From contig JAPYXD010000743.1 in assembly GCA_030998225.1 (NCBI GenBank), positions 1,488,001 through 1,552,000 on the forward strand: a DNA stretch of 64,000 nt. Direction: 5' to 3'. This stretch comes from Diplolepis rosae. Its lineage: Eukaryota; Arthropoda; Insecta; Hymenoptera; Diplolepididae. Positions 21,631 to 31,515 of the stretch are shown in pieces; position 1 is the stretch's first letter; every line of letters starts with the position of its first letter. A program made the translations under genes and the position numbers. Under the pieces are notes generated by a model. That model was not told where the DNA came from and made no database searches. It saw only the letters and a list, made by a program, of their open reading frames with translations.

Positions 21631-21837
21631 GAGAAATTATCGAAATAATTGTATTTTGCTACTTGCGAACAAATTAAATTTACTTGGCCATCCAGACGAT
21701 GTGCAAAAGCATTAACTAAAAATCAGCAGCTTTATCACCTTTAAACCGCGATTAATGCTGAAGACAATTGTTCCCCAAAAAGCCAATATGGCGACTAACC
21801 AGATACTTAACTACATGTGCATATGCATAAATCTCTA

Positions 21838-22092
21838 CTGGAGCCTGGTGCAGCGTACCCAGAGAGGGATTAGAAAACAAGAGACAAGATCACTCATCTG
21901 GAGCCTGGAGCAGCGTACCCAGAATCGTGATAAAAGAGTGTATTGAACAAATCCGCTAGAGCCTGTGGCAGCGTACCCAGCGATGTGTCGTGAAGATAAT
22001 TCTCTTTTTCTGGAGCCTGGTGCAGCGTACCCAGAAAAAGATTTATTTTAAAAATTTAAAGAAGGATCTGGAGCCTGAGGCAGCGTACCCAG
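21838..22092. ncRNA. Five-copy array of a conserved motif in variable paired stems
   Basis: Starts at 21838, 21898, 21956, 22010 and 22068. The constant core is CTGGAGCCTG, three variable bases ending in G, then CAGCGTACCCAG. The core ends pair (CTGG/CCAG) and the inner CCTG/CAG can pair. Outside the core the sequence differs in each copy, yet still pairs: CTTTTT/AAAAAG in copy 4, ATCAC/GTGAT in copy 2, TCTCT/AGAGG in copy 1, GATC/GATC plus GAAG/GTTC in copy 5; copy 3 is weakest (CTAG, A-C mismatch). Different bases preserving the same pairing suggests selection on RNA structure. I do not recognise it as hammerhead, twister or tRNA. Strand is undetermined. Confidence 0.6.
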
Positions 22093-22413
22093 GATCGTTC
22101 CACAAAATATTTACCGACTTCCCTCGTGCATAACTCTTAGTTGTCCTCTGACCGCAGACTGTTGTAGCGGTGGGTGGTAGAACCCTGGCTGGAGGTCCTG
22201 AGACCCCGGCTGGAGATACCGCTGAGAATTGAGTATGCTCGGTTATAGACACGCGGTTTCAGGTTGACTATACCTAGAGTTCTAAATTTCTCGGACATTT
22301 AAAATCCGGTCACGTTCTCGTGACTGTGACCGTCATTTTAAGACAACTTGAGAATTTACAGAGAATTTAAGGGAATTTTACCATACCTTCACCAATATTT
22401 TTTTTATCATTAA

Positions 22414-23154
22414 GGACGTTCTCTTGCCCGTAGATGTGCTCATCCTACTCTATCATAGGTAGTGGGATTACTGTTAAGCTTTCTAACCGAATGAGTTGAG
22501 CACCGTTTATGCGCAAAAGTAACAAAATGTGTCTTCTGCGTCGATTTGTGCGATTTGGCAACACCGCTTTCCTGTCTTTCTTATATCGAGTCGAAAGCAT
22601 ATGGTGTGAGAGAGATTATATTATGAGTTTATTGACAGTTTGTAAATACTAATATCTAATAAATTTCTCAACAAAAATGAATTTTTTATTTCACAAAAAT
22701 CAGCTGCTCGTAAAAACAAAGCTCTGAAAGCAATGTCAAATGTAAGCGTACGCGCTCGCTGTTGATGTGGTGTTGCCAAGTCACCATATTTGCTTCAGCA
22801 AGCCGGCTAAGAATTTGTGCAACTGCGAGTTTCAACAACGTATATCTTTAAAAGTATTGCCGGTACACGTATTTTTTATGATGGCATACGATTCCTTATA
22901 ATCTCTAGTATAACATGCTAGTTTTCCAAAAAAATCTAAAGAAAATTATGCTTTTAATATAAAGAAAGGTATCGCGAAACTGAACTACGCCTATCTAACA
23001 CGTGTTAAGAGATTCAACTTTAGAGCTTAATTTCTCGATTTTAAGTACCGGTCTTGATGATAATCTTTTTACCGCTTTGTAGATCATGGTAAAAAGTACT
23101 TATTTACGAAGTTTGAAAGAAATCTAAATAAAAGTGATTTTCAAGAGAACGTCC
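22414..23154. mobile_element. TTAA-target inverted-repeat element nested in the hAT copy
   Basis: Begins GGACGTTCTCTTG and ends CAAGAGAACGTCC, flanked by TTAA (22410-22413 and 23155-23158). The empty site is visible in the other hAT copy (near 49910), which confirms the insertion. TTAA duplications are typical of piggyBac and Kolobok. 741 bp, no long frame. An inner inverted pair (TTGGCAACACC / GGTGTTGCCAA, 22556 and 22770) is also present. Confidence 0.85.
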
Positions 23155-23239
23155 TTAAACCTTATAATATTGTAAATTTATTTCCAACAACTATAAATTG
23201 CAATAGTGAAGGTTTCATAAAAATAAACTACGAAAAATG

Positions 23240-23480
23240 TCAAGTTTTATTGGAATTCAATCTTAAAAAAAAATTTTTTGTAGCCATTATATTAAATTCA
23301 AACATAAAGAACAAGTAATTCAAGTTTTCTTCGCACAAATTACGCTTTGATTTAAATAATTGTTTGACAGTTTCGGGACAGTTTATGCACTTTTTTAAGT
23401 GCTCTATTTGTCGAGTGGCATGCTTTCTGTACATCTGATCACAGTATTTGCACTTGAAAGAAGCTTTATTTTGTTTATCA
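23240..23480 (-). pseudogene. BED-type zinc finger of hAT-like element, copy 1
   Basis: Minus-strand reading: FKCKYCDQMYRKHATRQIEH then LKKC, a C-x2-C ... H-x4-C arrangement as in BED fingers, followed by about 45 residues without known motif. The same protein is read on the + strand at 47830-48060. BED fingers bind the ends of hAT elements. Conservation between two copies suggests past function, but no transposase domain follows. Confidence 0.6.
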
Positions 23481-23723
23481 ATAATTTTTTTTTTTTAATT
23501 CCAAAATATATTTTTTTTTTCCATTTTTATTGCACACGTTACACGAATTTCAAGAACAAAGCATTTATCAAAAACAATTGAAAGCTTGAACCGTTGCGGA
23601 AGAATATTTTTAAATTCTCATAAATTCTCGAAGAGAACATTTATCAGAGAAATTCTCAGTCATATTCCCGTGCTCCCAGACATATTCTCGGTCACATAAA
23701 CTCTTTAGAACTCTAACTATACC

Positions 23724-24115
23724 TTTAGTATGTCGTGGGCGCGATCAGCTGACGTGAATTGTGACCGTTTCACATTATATACATAATTATCTAGTCTTTG
23801 TCGTAGGACTTTTTTTCTTAGTAGCTTAGATTTTGTTTTATCGACAAAATAAGAACGAATTTTTGCCTAAAAATCCCTACTTTGAATTCAAACGCCCGCC
23901 ATTTTGGCCAAATAAAGATATTTTTGAAAACCCATACGACAAAGACTAGCTTATAGTCTCGATTTCAATAATCTTTTTGGTTTTTTTCATTCAGATGATT
24001 ACAGATAAAATGAGAGTGGTCACCGCGAAGGACTTCTTTTACTTCTTTTAAACTAATTCAATTATTCTTATAAGCTTCCTGAAGAAAATTCACGAAAATC
24101 GTCTTTTTTTCGCGC
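23724..24115. other. No recognisable gene
   Basis: Intron sequence with no supported feature. Confidence 0.4.
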
Positions 24116-24312
24116 TTCCAGGTGTATATTCCCCCTTAATAATGTCATTAAACGGAATATTACAATTGTTATGTATATAATGGCATCTACGCTCTAAGCT
24201 CTCTAGGACTAAATCACAGGGTACTCGTATGTTTGTAAACAATGAACTAACATCAAGTGAAATTAAAACATGATCATCAACAAGGTTAACATTTATTAGT
24301 ATTTTTTATTTT
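24116..24312 (-). pseudogene. Penelope-like reverse transcriptase fragment
   Basis: Minus strand reads NVNLVDDHVLISLDVSSLFT then NI and, further on, LVLESLERR. The SLDVxSLFTNI block is a hallmark of Penelope-like RT. It is oriented opposite to the endonuclease piece just to the right (24367 onwards), so two fragments meet head to head. Confidence 0.75.
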
Positions 24313-24366
24313 TAAGTTCAAAACTATTATTTATATAAGATCTAGGGACTTTTATACTCTCTTTTT

Positions 24367-24900
24367 AAATCACGAGTTCAATTGGGAACAAGTAAAAATT
24401 ATTGATTACGAATTTGACTATAAAAAAACATTAACATCTGAAATGATCCATATTTAATGTAACCAATTTTGTATTTAAAAAAAGAGGACATATTTACTTT
24501 AAATCGAATTTACTTTCCATTATTAAAAAGATTAAATTCGTGATTGAATTTTTTATTTGCGTAGGCTTTTTCGTCAAAATGTATACAATAAACTCCCGTC
24601 GGTCTATACTATAACGATATGTGACGCGTTAAAATCATTTAACTAATTTTTATTATGGTAATTATTGTTTGTTTTTTCTTATTTATTTGTTATTGGTTTC
24701 ATAAGATATTAGTGTTTTTTAATAGTTTTCTGTGTTCTTATCTTTTAATATACTATAATCCTGATGAGGTTGGCGAATCCATGCCAACGAAACGACGTTC
24801 TTAACAACGTAACCTCTTATCTTCCTTTTCTTCTTTTTTTACCCTTACTGATCGCTACAAATCTTTCTAAGAATTAACCATGGAGGGTAATATCACTAAT
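24367..24900 (+). mobile_element. Penelope-like element 3' end with endonuclease tail
   Basis: Reads NHEFNWEQVKIIDYEFDYKK and SEMIHI, the end of the GIY-YIG domain, then a non-coding tail containing the hammerhead. It is an inverted, diverged copy of 15210-15789 plus 19952-20060. The copy here is not split by the LTR element and shows the original joined sequence. Confidence 0.75.
24748..24822 (+). ncRNA. Hammerhead ribozyme of Penelope-like element
   Basis: CTGATGA (24761-24767), stem II GTTGGC/GCCAAC (24769-24774 and 24783-24788) with loop GAATCCAT, then GAAAC (24789-24793). All invariant core bases are present. Stem III is short (ACG/CGT at 24792-24810 or a slipped ACGTT/AACGT) ahead of GTA, a permitted cleavage triplet. 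Stem I pairing is poor in this copy. Hammerheads are known in the terminal regions of Penelope-like elements, where they self-cleave element RNA. Confidence 0.8.
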
Positions 24901-25261
24901 TCAAAAAAAAAAATTTCTGAATTTTTGTTTACATTTAGATCTATAAAATGGTTTGTTATGTCAATAATACATTTTGATTAATCCATAAAATATGATGGTT
25001 GTATGAAAAAAAAAACGTTTTAAAAATATTTCAATGGACATATATTAACAAAATCATTCCGTTTTATTATTCCAGTAGAACCCATTTAACTATAAAACAT
25101 TACAACTGTTTTCATATGTTGAAAAATAATTGATATAACTAAACTTCGGTTTTTAAATATGCTACTGCTTATTTATTGGTTAGCTCAAATACCTTTCAAA
25201 CTGTAGTTACAATCTGCATTTATATTTCAAGAATCCGAGTAGTAACTGAGTATGGAGTATA

Positions 25262-27105
25262 TGGTGTGTTCCATGGCAAATCGGACGGGTTCAGGACTCC
25301 ATGTTTCCGATTTACTTGGAATTTTAAGGATTGATAGACTAACATAAATAATGAAGAAAACCAAAATTTGAGATTATTTCATGCATTGTTTAAAAATTTA
25401 TGGGATAAACAAAACAAAGAAATGTTTTTGTTCTTTTTCAATTATTTAAGAACTGAAACTAGGAAAAATTATGAAAAAAAATGCACAAACGTATCACGAT
25501 CTTCCATGACGGCGTCGAGCGCGACTTCCACTAATACTGTATTACTGTCTACTTTTTCGAGAACGTTATTATCAAAAAGTGATGGGAAGTGATTATTCAT
25601 TGCTTATATTATGTACATGTTAATATTAATATATTATGTTCACATGAATTTGCATCTTACCGCTTTCAGAAGTGCCAAAGATAATTCGAAAACCGGCAAT
25701 TTCGTCGTTACTCTGGATTTTTCAGAAAATTTCGCGTTTGTTGTTCAGGAAGCCGTTCAAGGTTTCCACTGGAATAATAATCAGGCAACGGTTCACCCGT
25801 TTGTTATTTATTACAAAAATATTAAAGCTTATAAAATAGGACATGTATCTTATGTTGGCATATCGGATTGCCTCAACTATGACACAATTGCAGTACACTT
25901 GATTACAAAAAATTTGGTTGCATCTTTGAAAAAAAATTTCACAGTCGTTAACAGAATTAAATATTTTTCTGATGGAGCACATCAACAGTACACGAACAAA
26001 ATAAATGTTATCTATTTATCGCATCACTTAATAGATTTTCGAGTTGCGGGTGAACGGCATTTTTATGCAACATGTCATGGAAAAGGAGCCTGCGACGGTG
26101 TCGGAGGCACTTTAAAACAGATAGCTAGACGATCCTGTTTAAAATCTGGCATCAAAAACGAAATTTTGACCACTCAAAAACTTTATGAGTGGGCAGTAGA
26201 AAATTTGAAAAACTTGAATGTCTTTTTATGTTTAAGGAGCGTTTACAAAAGTGCAGATGAGTTCTTGAAAATTAGGTTTGCGAAATGTAAAACAATTAAA
26301 GGAACACTTTCCATTCACTCTGCATCGCCCGTTGATAGTAAAACTCTCGAAAACAGAAAGTTTTCGAATAGTTCTACGGCGAGAAAAATTAAATTGTAAT
26401 ATTTCGAATGAAATTTTTAAAGCTAATAACATTTGTGGCACATATTACGTAACAGAAGCGGTAAGATGCAAATTCATGTGAACATAATATATTAATATTA
26501 CCATGTACATAATATAATCAATGAATAATCACTTCCCATCACTTTTTGATAATAACGTTCTCGAAAAAGTAGACAGTAATACAGTATTAGTGGAAGTCGC
26601 GCTCGACGCCGTCATGGAAGATCGTGATTCCACGCGCATCACTTTACAAAAAATTCATATTTCGCGCAGTTTTCGAGTGCGCACCTTAATTAAATACCTA
26701 AAATTTGTATAATACTCGGGGCTATCACTATGAATTTTTTCAGATTTTTCAAAGATGGCGTTTTTTTTCAAAAAATCAATTTATTTCAGAAAAACATTTT
26801 TTTTTATTGTTAATATTGAAGTAAAAATTTTTCCCAAAAATTCTACTACATCGGCCATCTAATGATACGTTTGTGTAATTTTTTTCAGAATTTTTCCTAG
26901 TTTCAGTTTTTAAATAATTGAAAAAGAGCAAGAACATTTTTTTGTTTTGTTTATCCCATAACTTTTTAAACAATGCATGAAATAATCTCAAATTTTGGTT
27001 TTCTTCATTATTTGTGTTAGTCTATCAATCCTTAAAATTTCAAGTAAATTGGAAACATGGAGTCCTGAACCCGTCCGATTTGCCATGGAACCCACCATAT
27101 ATTTT
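25262..27105 (+). mobile_element. Foldback DNA transposon with DDE-like ORF
   Basis: Ends read TATATGGTGTGTTCCATGGC at the left and, inverted, TATATGGTGGGTTCCATGGC at the right (about 27070-27105). Inverted arms continue inward for about 400 bases: 25380-25660 matches 26455-26990, apart from an extra block on the right (about 26650-26880). The single frame lies in the loop. Flanks again show TATA. It is the last element before aquaporin exon 3. Confidence 0.8.
25611..26399 (+). CDS. Putative RNase H-fold (DDE) transposase
   Basis: A 262-codon frame; the true start may be an acceptor at TTTCAG near 25669 rather than the ATG at 25611. Blocks: VTLDFSENFAF (candidate first catalytic Asp), FSDGAHQQY (second Asp), and HFYATCHGKGACDGVGGTLK (third acidic residue plus a His/Cys pair). 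Position inside long terminal inverted repeats supports a transposase role. I do not recognise the superfamily. The frame is open throughout but lacks an obvious DNA-binding N-terminus. Confidence 0.55.
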   Translation: MYMLILIYYVHMNLHLTAFRSAKDNSKTGNFVVTLDFSENFAFVVQEAVQGFHWNNNQATVHPFVIYYKNIKAYKIGHVSYVGISDCLNYDTIAVHLITKNLVASLKKNFTVVNRIKYFSDGAHQQYTNKINVIYLSHHLIDFRVAGERHFYATCHGKGACDGVGGTLKQIARRSCLKSGIKNEILTTQKLYEWAVENLKNLNVFLCLRSVYKSADEFLKIRFAKCKTIKGTLSIHSASPVDSKTLENRKFSNSSTARKIKL

Positions 27106-27239
27106 TGTAAACCAAAAAATTATCAGCAGCATGCATTACAAACTAAAGAAGTTGGTTAAGTACTGAGAATGTTTTTATTAATTTTAAAATAAATACTCGT
27201 TGACTATAATAAGAATTGAAAGCACATTTGAAACTTTAG

Positions 27240-27470
27240 GGTGATAGGACAGGACCCGGAATGAACCCAGCGAGAGCATTGGGATCCTCAGTGGCTTTAG
27301 GGCACTACAGTAATCATTGGCTTTATTGGATTGGACCTATTCTTGGCGGTGTAGCAGGTGCTTTTATTTATACGTATGCACTTGGTCAAGCTCGAGAACA
27401 GGAGCTTCCAAGACCCTATGCAACCGCGACCACGGAAGAGAAGGAGGTATACAACACTGCGAGCATGTAA
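27240..27470 (+). CDS. Aquaporin, coding exon 3 (residues 183-258)
   Basis: The exon starts after an ACTTTAG acceptor and ends with TAA. It holds loop E with the second NPA (residues 191-193) and the selectivity Arg194 ([13 protein letters not shown]), helix 6 ([21 protein letters not shown]) and a 30-residue cytosolic tail rich in Glu and Thr. Odd point: Pro188 sits where AQP1 has Cys189 and other aquaporins have Cys, Ser or Ala, a pore-lining position. Exons 2 and 3 join exactly by alignment to AQP1. Confidence 0.92.
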   Translation, partial: GDRTGPGMNPARALGSSVALGHYSNHWLYWIGPILGGVAGAFIYTYALGQAREQELPRPYATATTEEKEVYNTASM

Positions 27471-27476
27471 AATAAA
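27471..27476 (+). terminator. Polyadenylation signal candidate
   Basis: AATAAA begins directly after the stop codon in an A-rich run. It is unusually close, so a further signal in 27480-27850 may be used. Confidence 0.35.
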
Positions 27477-27499
27477 AAAAAAATATCAATTGATAGCAA

Positions 27500-27855
27500 A
27501 TGCAAGTCTTCTATCGCATTGAACAAATTTGAAAAATTTCTCAGAAATATTTAGTGTTACGTTTTTAAAATATTAATTATTTCTTCTCTACATCAGTAGA
27601 ACACTTGCATTTTAGTCTATATAAATGTTGGATTTTTTCAGTTATCGCTAAATTTTAAATAAGGTTCATATGAAGTCTATACTCCTTCACGGAAAAAATG
27701 GAGATCAGAAGAATATGAATAGTTACTGGAAAATAGGAATAATTACTAGATGACAAAAGAGAAGAGAGTATTATTTATCATTCCTGATTCCTGTTAAACG
27801 CTCATACTCTTTTGATCTCTATTTTTCCCCTTTTTTTTCAATTTTCATTATATTT
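27500..27855. other. Likely 3' UTR or downstream flank of aquaporin
   Basis: No repeat or coding feature recognised between the gene and the next LTR-like sequence. Confidence 0.35.
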
Positions 27856-28479
27856 GTAACGCTTAGGTTTTCCTCGAGCTGGATGCTTCAGTCCGCCAGG
27901 GTTGCAGTCGAGGATAAGCGTGGGCAAAATAAAACTCTAAAATTACAAACAGAAGCAAAGATCATTTTATTTGCATATAAGGTACATCTCCATGTGCCAC
28001 CCCTGCGTGGGCGGTGAAGACAGCGCGAGTACACGTCCGGATGAACGTTTGATATATTTGAAGAGCCCTAAATTTAATAATTAATTTTTTTATGGAAAAC
28101 AAATTTTGTCATCTTTCAATGAACGTACAAAACTGTAAGTACATTGCGACTGGTCCCTGTCTGGTTAGGTGGCCGTACGGTGGGGACGCGTGCCTTGCTA
28201 GTGACGGCCGCGGTGGGCTCTCTTCTCGGCGCCGTCGGGATTCTCATCGGACTCGTCGGCTTTCTTACCATGGCAAAGTCGATGGTATCGTCCTCCTCGG
28301 TGTTGTAGAGGGGGCCCAGTCGCCTGAACTTCAAGAAGCCGTCGGCTTCTAGGATCCTCTCCAACTCTTGCATTTCATTCTCGAGAGGCATCGTGGGTCA
28401 CCTGTAGGTTCTCACAGTAGAGACTCTGAACTCGTACTGACGTTCTTGGTGTGGTAACCCTCCTATCTTGATTCGCTTT

Positions 28480-28800
28480 GGAGGGGTTTCAGGTTCTTCA
28501 CCTGCGCGTGCCTTACCGTGTTCCCCTAACCGTCCTTTAGGTAAAAAATGACGCCGGTGACTTTTTTAACGACGGTGTATGGTCCTTGATATTTTTCGGC
28601 TCATTTTGCGTTAAAACGACCTGCCTTGCTAGACAGGTAATGCGTTCTTCTTAGGGCTTTTTCGTCTCCTTTCGACCTTCTTAAGTTGTAGTATTTCTGG
28701 TGCTTCTGGAAGTTTTTCGCCATCTGTGCGCGGGCTAAACCTGCTGCTTCTCCTGCTCTGGTGAGGCTAGTGGGCCAGGCTTTCAGGCGATTTCAGCTCG
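28480..28800 (-). pseudogene. Relic D integrase C-terminal domain
   Basis: Reads AKNFQKHQKYYNLRR, RRTHYLSSKAGRFNAK and EKYQGPYTVVKKVTGV, the basic linker and SH3-like end of gypsy integrase. There is an in-frame stop after KDG near 28545. A trailing frame at 28116-28391 of unknown meaning follows. Confidence 0.7.
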
Positions 28801-28915
28801 CGGCCCAGGTTTAGGTAGGCCGATGAGTCTTGGCTATTCGTGGACTCTTTGTTGCTCTCGTTTGGGTCTTCGTCTATAGCGCACGGCTCCACGGGTTGTA
28901 TTAAGAGGGCGTTGG

Positions 28916-29755
28916 CTACCAAGTTGTCTGTACATTGCGGTATTTTACTTCAAAGTCCCCATGGCCCAACGTGTCAATCGACCCGATGGGTTGCCGATTT
29001 CGTCTAGCCATATGAGTGAAAGGTGGTCCGTCAGGACGGTGAAGCTGTACCGCTCCAAGTAGTCGCGCATCCTCCATATGCCCCACTTCACCGCCAGGCA
29101 CTCGAGCTCGGTAGTTGAGTAGTTTCGCTCTGTTTTTGAGACGGAGCGGCTGGTGTATGCGATGATATGTCTGCAAGACCAGTGGTTTGGTCCAGTCTGG
29201 GCAGGCTAACACAGGAGCGGTCGTGAGTTTCCGCTTTAGTTCGTCGAAAGATTCTTGGTGGGCCTCGGTCCATTCCCATTTGGCTTTTTTCTTCAGGAGT
29301 TTGTGTAGCGGGGAGGAGAGACAAGCGGCGCCCTTAATGAAGCACCGATACCAAAAGATGAGGCCCAAAAATCGACGGGCTTTCTTGAGGTTCCTGGGAG
29401 GTGTTGTATTTTGGATGGCGGCCACCTTGTCTGGATCCGTATGTAGTCCGTTCTTATCGACGACGCGCCCTAGGTATTTTAGTTTAGGCCTGAAAGACTG
29501 GCATTTTCCTGGGTTTGGTCTGAGGTTGGCTTTGTGTAGTTTCTGGAAGATTTTCCTGAGGACGTCCACATGCTCTTCCAGCGTCTGGGTGCATATTACT
29601 ATATCGTCTAGGTAAGCGATTGCGTTAGGGGCCACTTTGACCTCGAAGAGCCCCTTCCCGAGCACGGTGAAGGTGGTGAGTGGCCTACTGCGGTCGGTAA
29701 GGGGTACATCCCAATACCCGTTTTTTAGGTCGATCGTTGACAGGTATCTGGGCCT
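28916..29755 (-). pseudogene. Relic D reverse transcriptase and connection domain
   Basis: Begins in RT with STIDLKNGYWDVPL, then loses the block before the catalytic centre and resumes AIAYLDDIVI (YLDD active site), RPNPGKCQ, LKYLGRVVDKNGL and RRFLGLIFWYRCFI, ending in the RNase H entry (FDELKRKLTTAPVLACPDW). After about 29190 the frame becomes non-homologous, and RNase H motifs are read in other frames (around 29000-29100). Broken. Confidence 0.75.
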
Positions 29756-29987
29756 TCAGAGACACATCGACCCTTCTCCTCTTCCCTGGCTTTAGGCTAT
29801 TCATAGGTATAGGCAGTTCGGTGGTGCATGTTTCCCTGTTCTTGCGCGGTGGCGGAAAGATCTTCGTGCCGGTTAGGGTCAATGCTAGCCGCAGCGGGAC
29901 CAGAATATCCATCCCCAGGAGTACATCGTACGCCATCTGATGCATGATGGTGGCCTCCGCGTCAATCAATCTGTTCGTGACCAGCAT
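29685..29987 (-). pseudogene. Relic D protease fragment
   Basis: Frame with YDVLLGMDIL, the C-terminal LLGMD block of gypsy proteases. The DTG active site is not seen and the frame runs into the RT segment out of phase. Confidence 0.55.
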
Positions 29988-30149
29988 GCGGCCGAAAAGG
30001 CGCTACCCCAGTGGTGTCTCCCGTTCCATCGGGCATGAGGACAATAGCTTTATTTTTTTCTCTGCCCCAGCACACTCTTGGTGCTTTGTCTTCGAGTTTG
30101 CTTAGGGCCGGGTTGGAACCTGAATGGGCCCGGCCCGTCCCCCGTTACC

Positions 30150-30300
30150 CTGTTCCCCACAGGTGCAGTCTCTGGAGAAGATTCCATCTCTCCCACATCT
30201 GGAACAAAACTTCCGGGGCCTGTTTCGACAGTCCGCTCGGGAGTGGCCGCGTTGTTTGCAGCGTCAGCAGCAGTCGTCTCGGTTGTAGGCTGGCTCAACG
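30150..30300 (-). pseudogene. Relic D gag nucleocapsid, two decayed zinc knuckles
   Basis: In the frame not used by the longest open stretch, the minus strand reads RCKQRGHSRADC (first Cys replaced by or next to a stop) and CSRCGRDGIFSRDC, where the zinc-binding His is Ile. Two CCHC knuckles have therefore both lost key positions. Confidence 0.6.
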
Positions 30301-30400
30301 GTAGATGTCGGTTGTCTCTGCCTTCCCGGGATGCCCCAGTCCCCCTGTTATTGGATTTAAGGGTTCAGCAGTACTACAATTTAGCAGGATTCCGATAAAA

Positions 30401-31265
30401 TCGCGAATAAAAAAATGTTAGGCGGGTACACTTACTGTTAGCCAATTTTTCTCCATAACTAAGACCTTTTAGTCAGTGTATTATCGTCAACGCATTTGGT
30501 TTCCATTTTGTTTAAATTCGTTATAGGAACGCTTTTGCTTTAATATTGAATAATAGTATCAAACACTTAGTAATAAGATTTTTTCACGAATGTGTAAATT
30601 CATATTTTTCATTTGACAACTATTAATCTGTTTCTTTTTATTGAAAAAAAAAATTATTTTTTCACAACAGTCTATTTTATGAATTTAATTGAATTATCAA
30701 AAACATAAAACTAAAAGATATTTCATCCATACTTCGTGACTAAATGTTTCACATATGATGAAAGGTCAATTGAAAAATTAAAACAATTCAAATTAATTAA
30801 TTATTAAAAACTTGTAAAGCAAAACAACTACCAAACAACCAGGTCACAGATTTTTTGAGTCGGCCATTGATGATTGATAGATTATAGTTGAGAATTTCTA
30901 AAGAATCAGCAAGCCTTCGGTATCCGCGAAGTTTAAGTCGTTAGTATAGTTAGAATTAATACCGATAGGTAGAGTTCGAATCCGGGCAGCGATTGAAAAT
31001 TTTTAACAGCGTTTAAGTGTGCAATTATATCTGAGTGATTGCGTTTGTAATTGTTGTTGTCGATAAACATCAATCAAATCTATAATAAAATTATATAAAA
31101 TGTTGTTTTTTATTGTTAAAGAAAATTTAATTAAAAACTTTAAAATTGAATCCTAATCTGATAGCAGTACTGAGTCAGTTTCGACAATCAGTATTGGACA
31201 GCATTATGTCCAAGTTCTGGTCCAACAGTGGCAGTCAGTATCGACAAACTAACAGTCAGTGGGGC
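30401..31265. other. No recognisable gene
   Basis: AT-rich, no coding feature. Short CAGTCAGT-type words cluster at 31170-31260. Confidence 0.4.
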
Positions 31266-31268
31266 GCG

Positions 31269-31515
31269 GAAAAAATAGTTCAATGAAGTTTATAGAACTG
31301 TGCAAGAGTTGGAGATACAGGCATTTACGGAACAGAGTTTTGGAAAATTTACAAAACTTTTCATAATAAAATGCGGAACATTCAGGAAAAATTATTACAA
31401 GTTCCACATCTTATTCTGAAAAGATCTGTAAATTTTTAGTACTGTGTTCCGTAAATTCCTGTATCCTCAACTATGGAACAGTTCTATAAACATTATTGGA
31501 CTATTTTTTTCCATG
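31269..31515. repeat. Small foldback (MITE-like) element
   Basis: Arms AAAAAATAGTTCAATGAAGT and inverted partner near 31515, then TTTATAGAACTG, ATACAGG and TTTACGGAACA words in both, about 70 bases per arm. The total is about 247 bp. No target duplication could be fixed. Confidence 0.7.

Larger units (their letters stand above)
22275..23715 (-). mobile_element. hAT-like element with BED finger (copy 1)
   Basis: Termini TAGAGTTCTAAA and complement, flanked by the 8-bp duplication ACTATACC (22267-22274 and 23716-23723). Minus the nested TTAA element the unit is about 697 bp, the same as the second copy at 47583-50044 after removal of its insert. The 8-bp duplication plus a BED-type zinc finger indicate hAT. 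No catalytic domain, so it is non-autonomous. Confidence 0.88.
27856..30400 (-). mobile_element. Ty3/gypsy LTR retrotransposon relic D
   Basis: Minus-strand order: gag zinc knuckles (30150-30300), protease (29685-29987), RT (29640-29755), RNase H remnant (28916-29300), integrase C-terminus (28480-28800), then a probable 3' LTR ending GCGTTACA at 27856. Several internal deletions join distant parts. Base composition is clearly more GC-rich than the surroundings. No 5' LTR was found. Confidence 0.75.

Noticed and set aside
21838..22092. CRISPR array
   Set aside because: Regular spacing is suggestive, but the genome is eukaryotic, spacers pair with each other around each core, and there are no cas genes.
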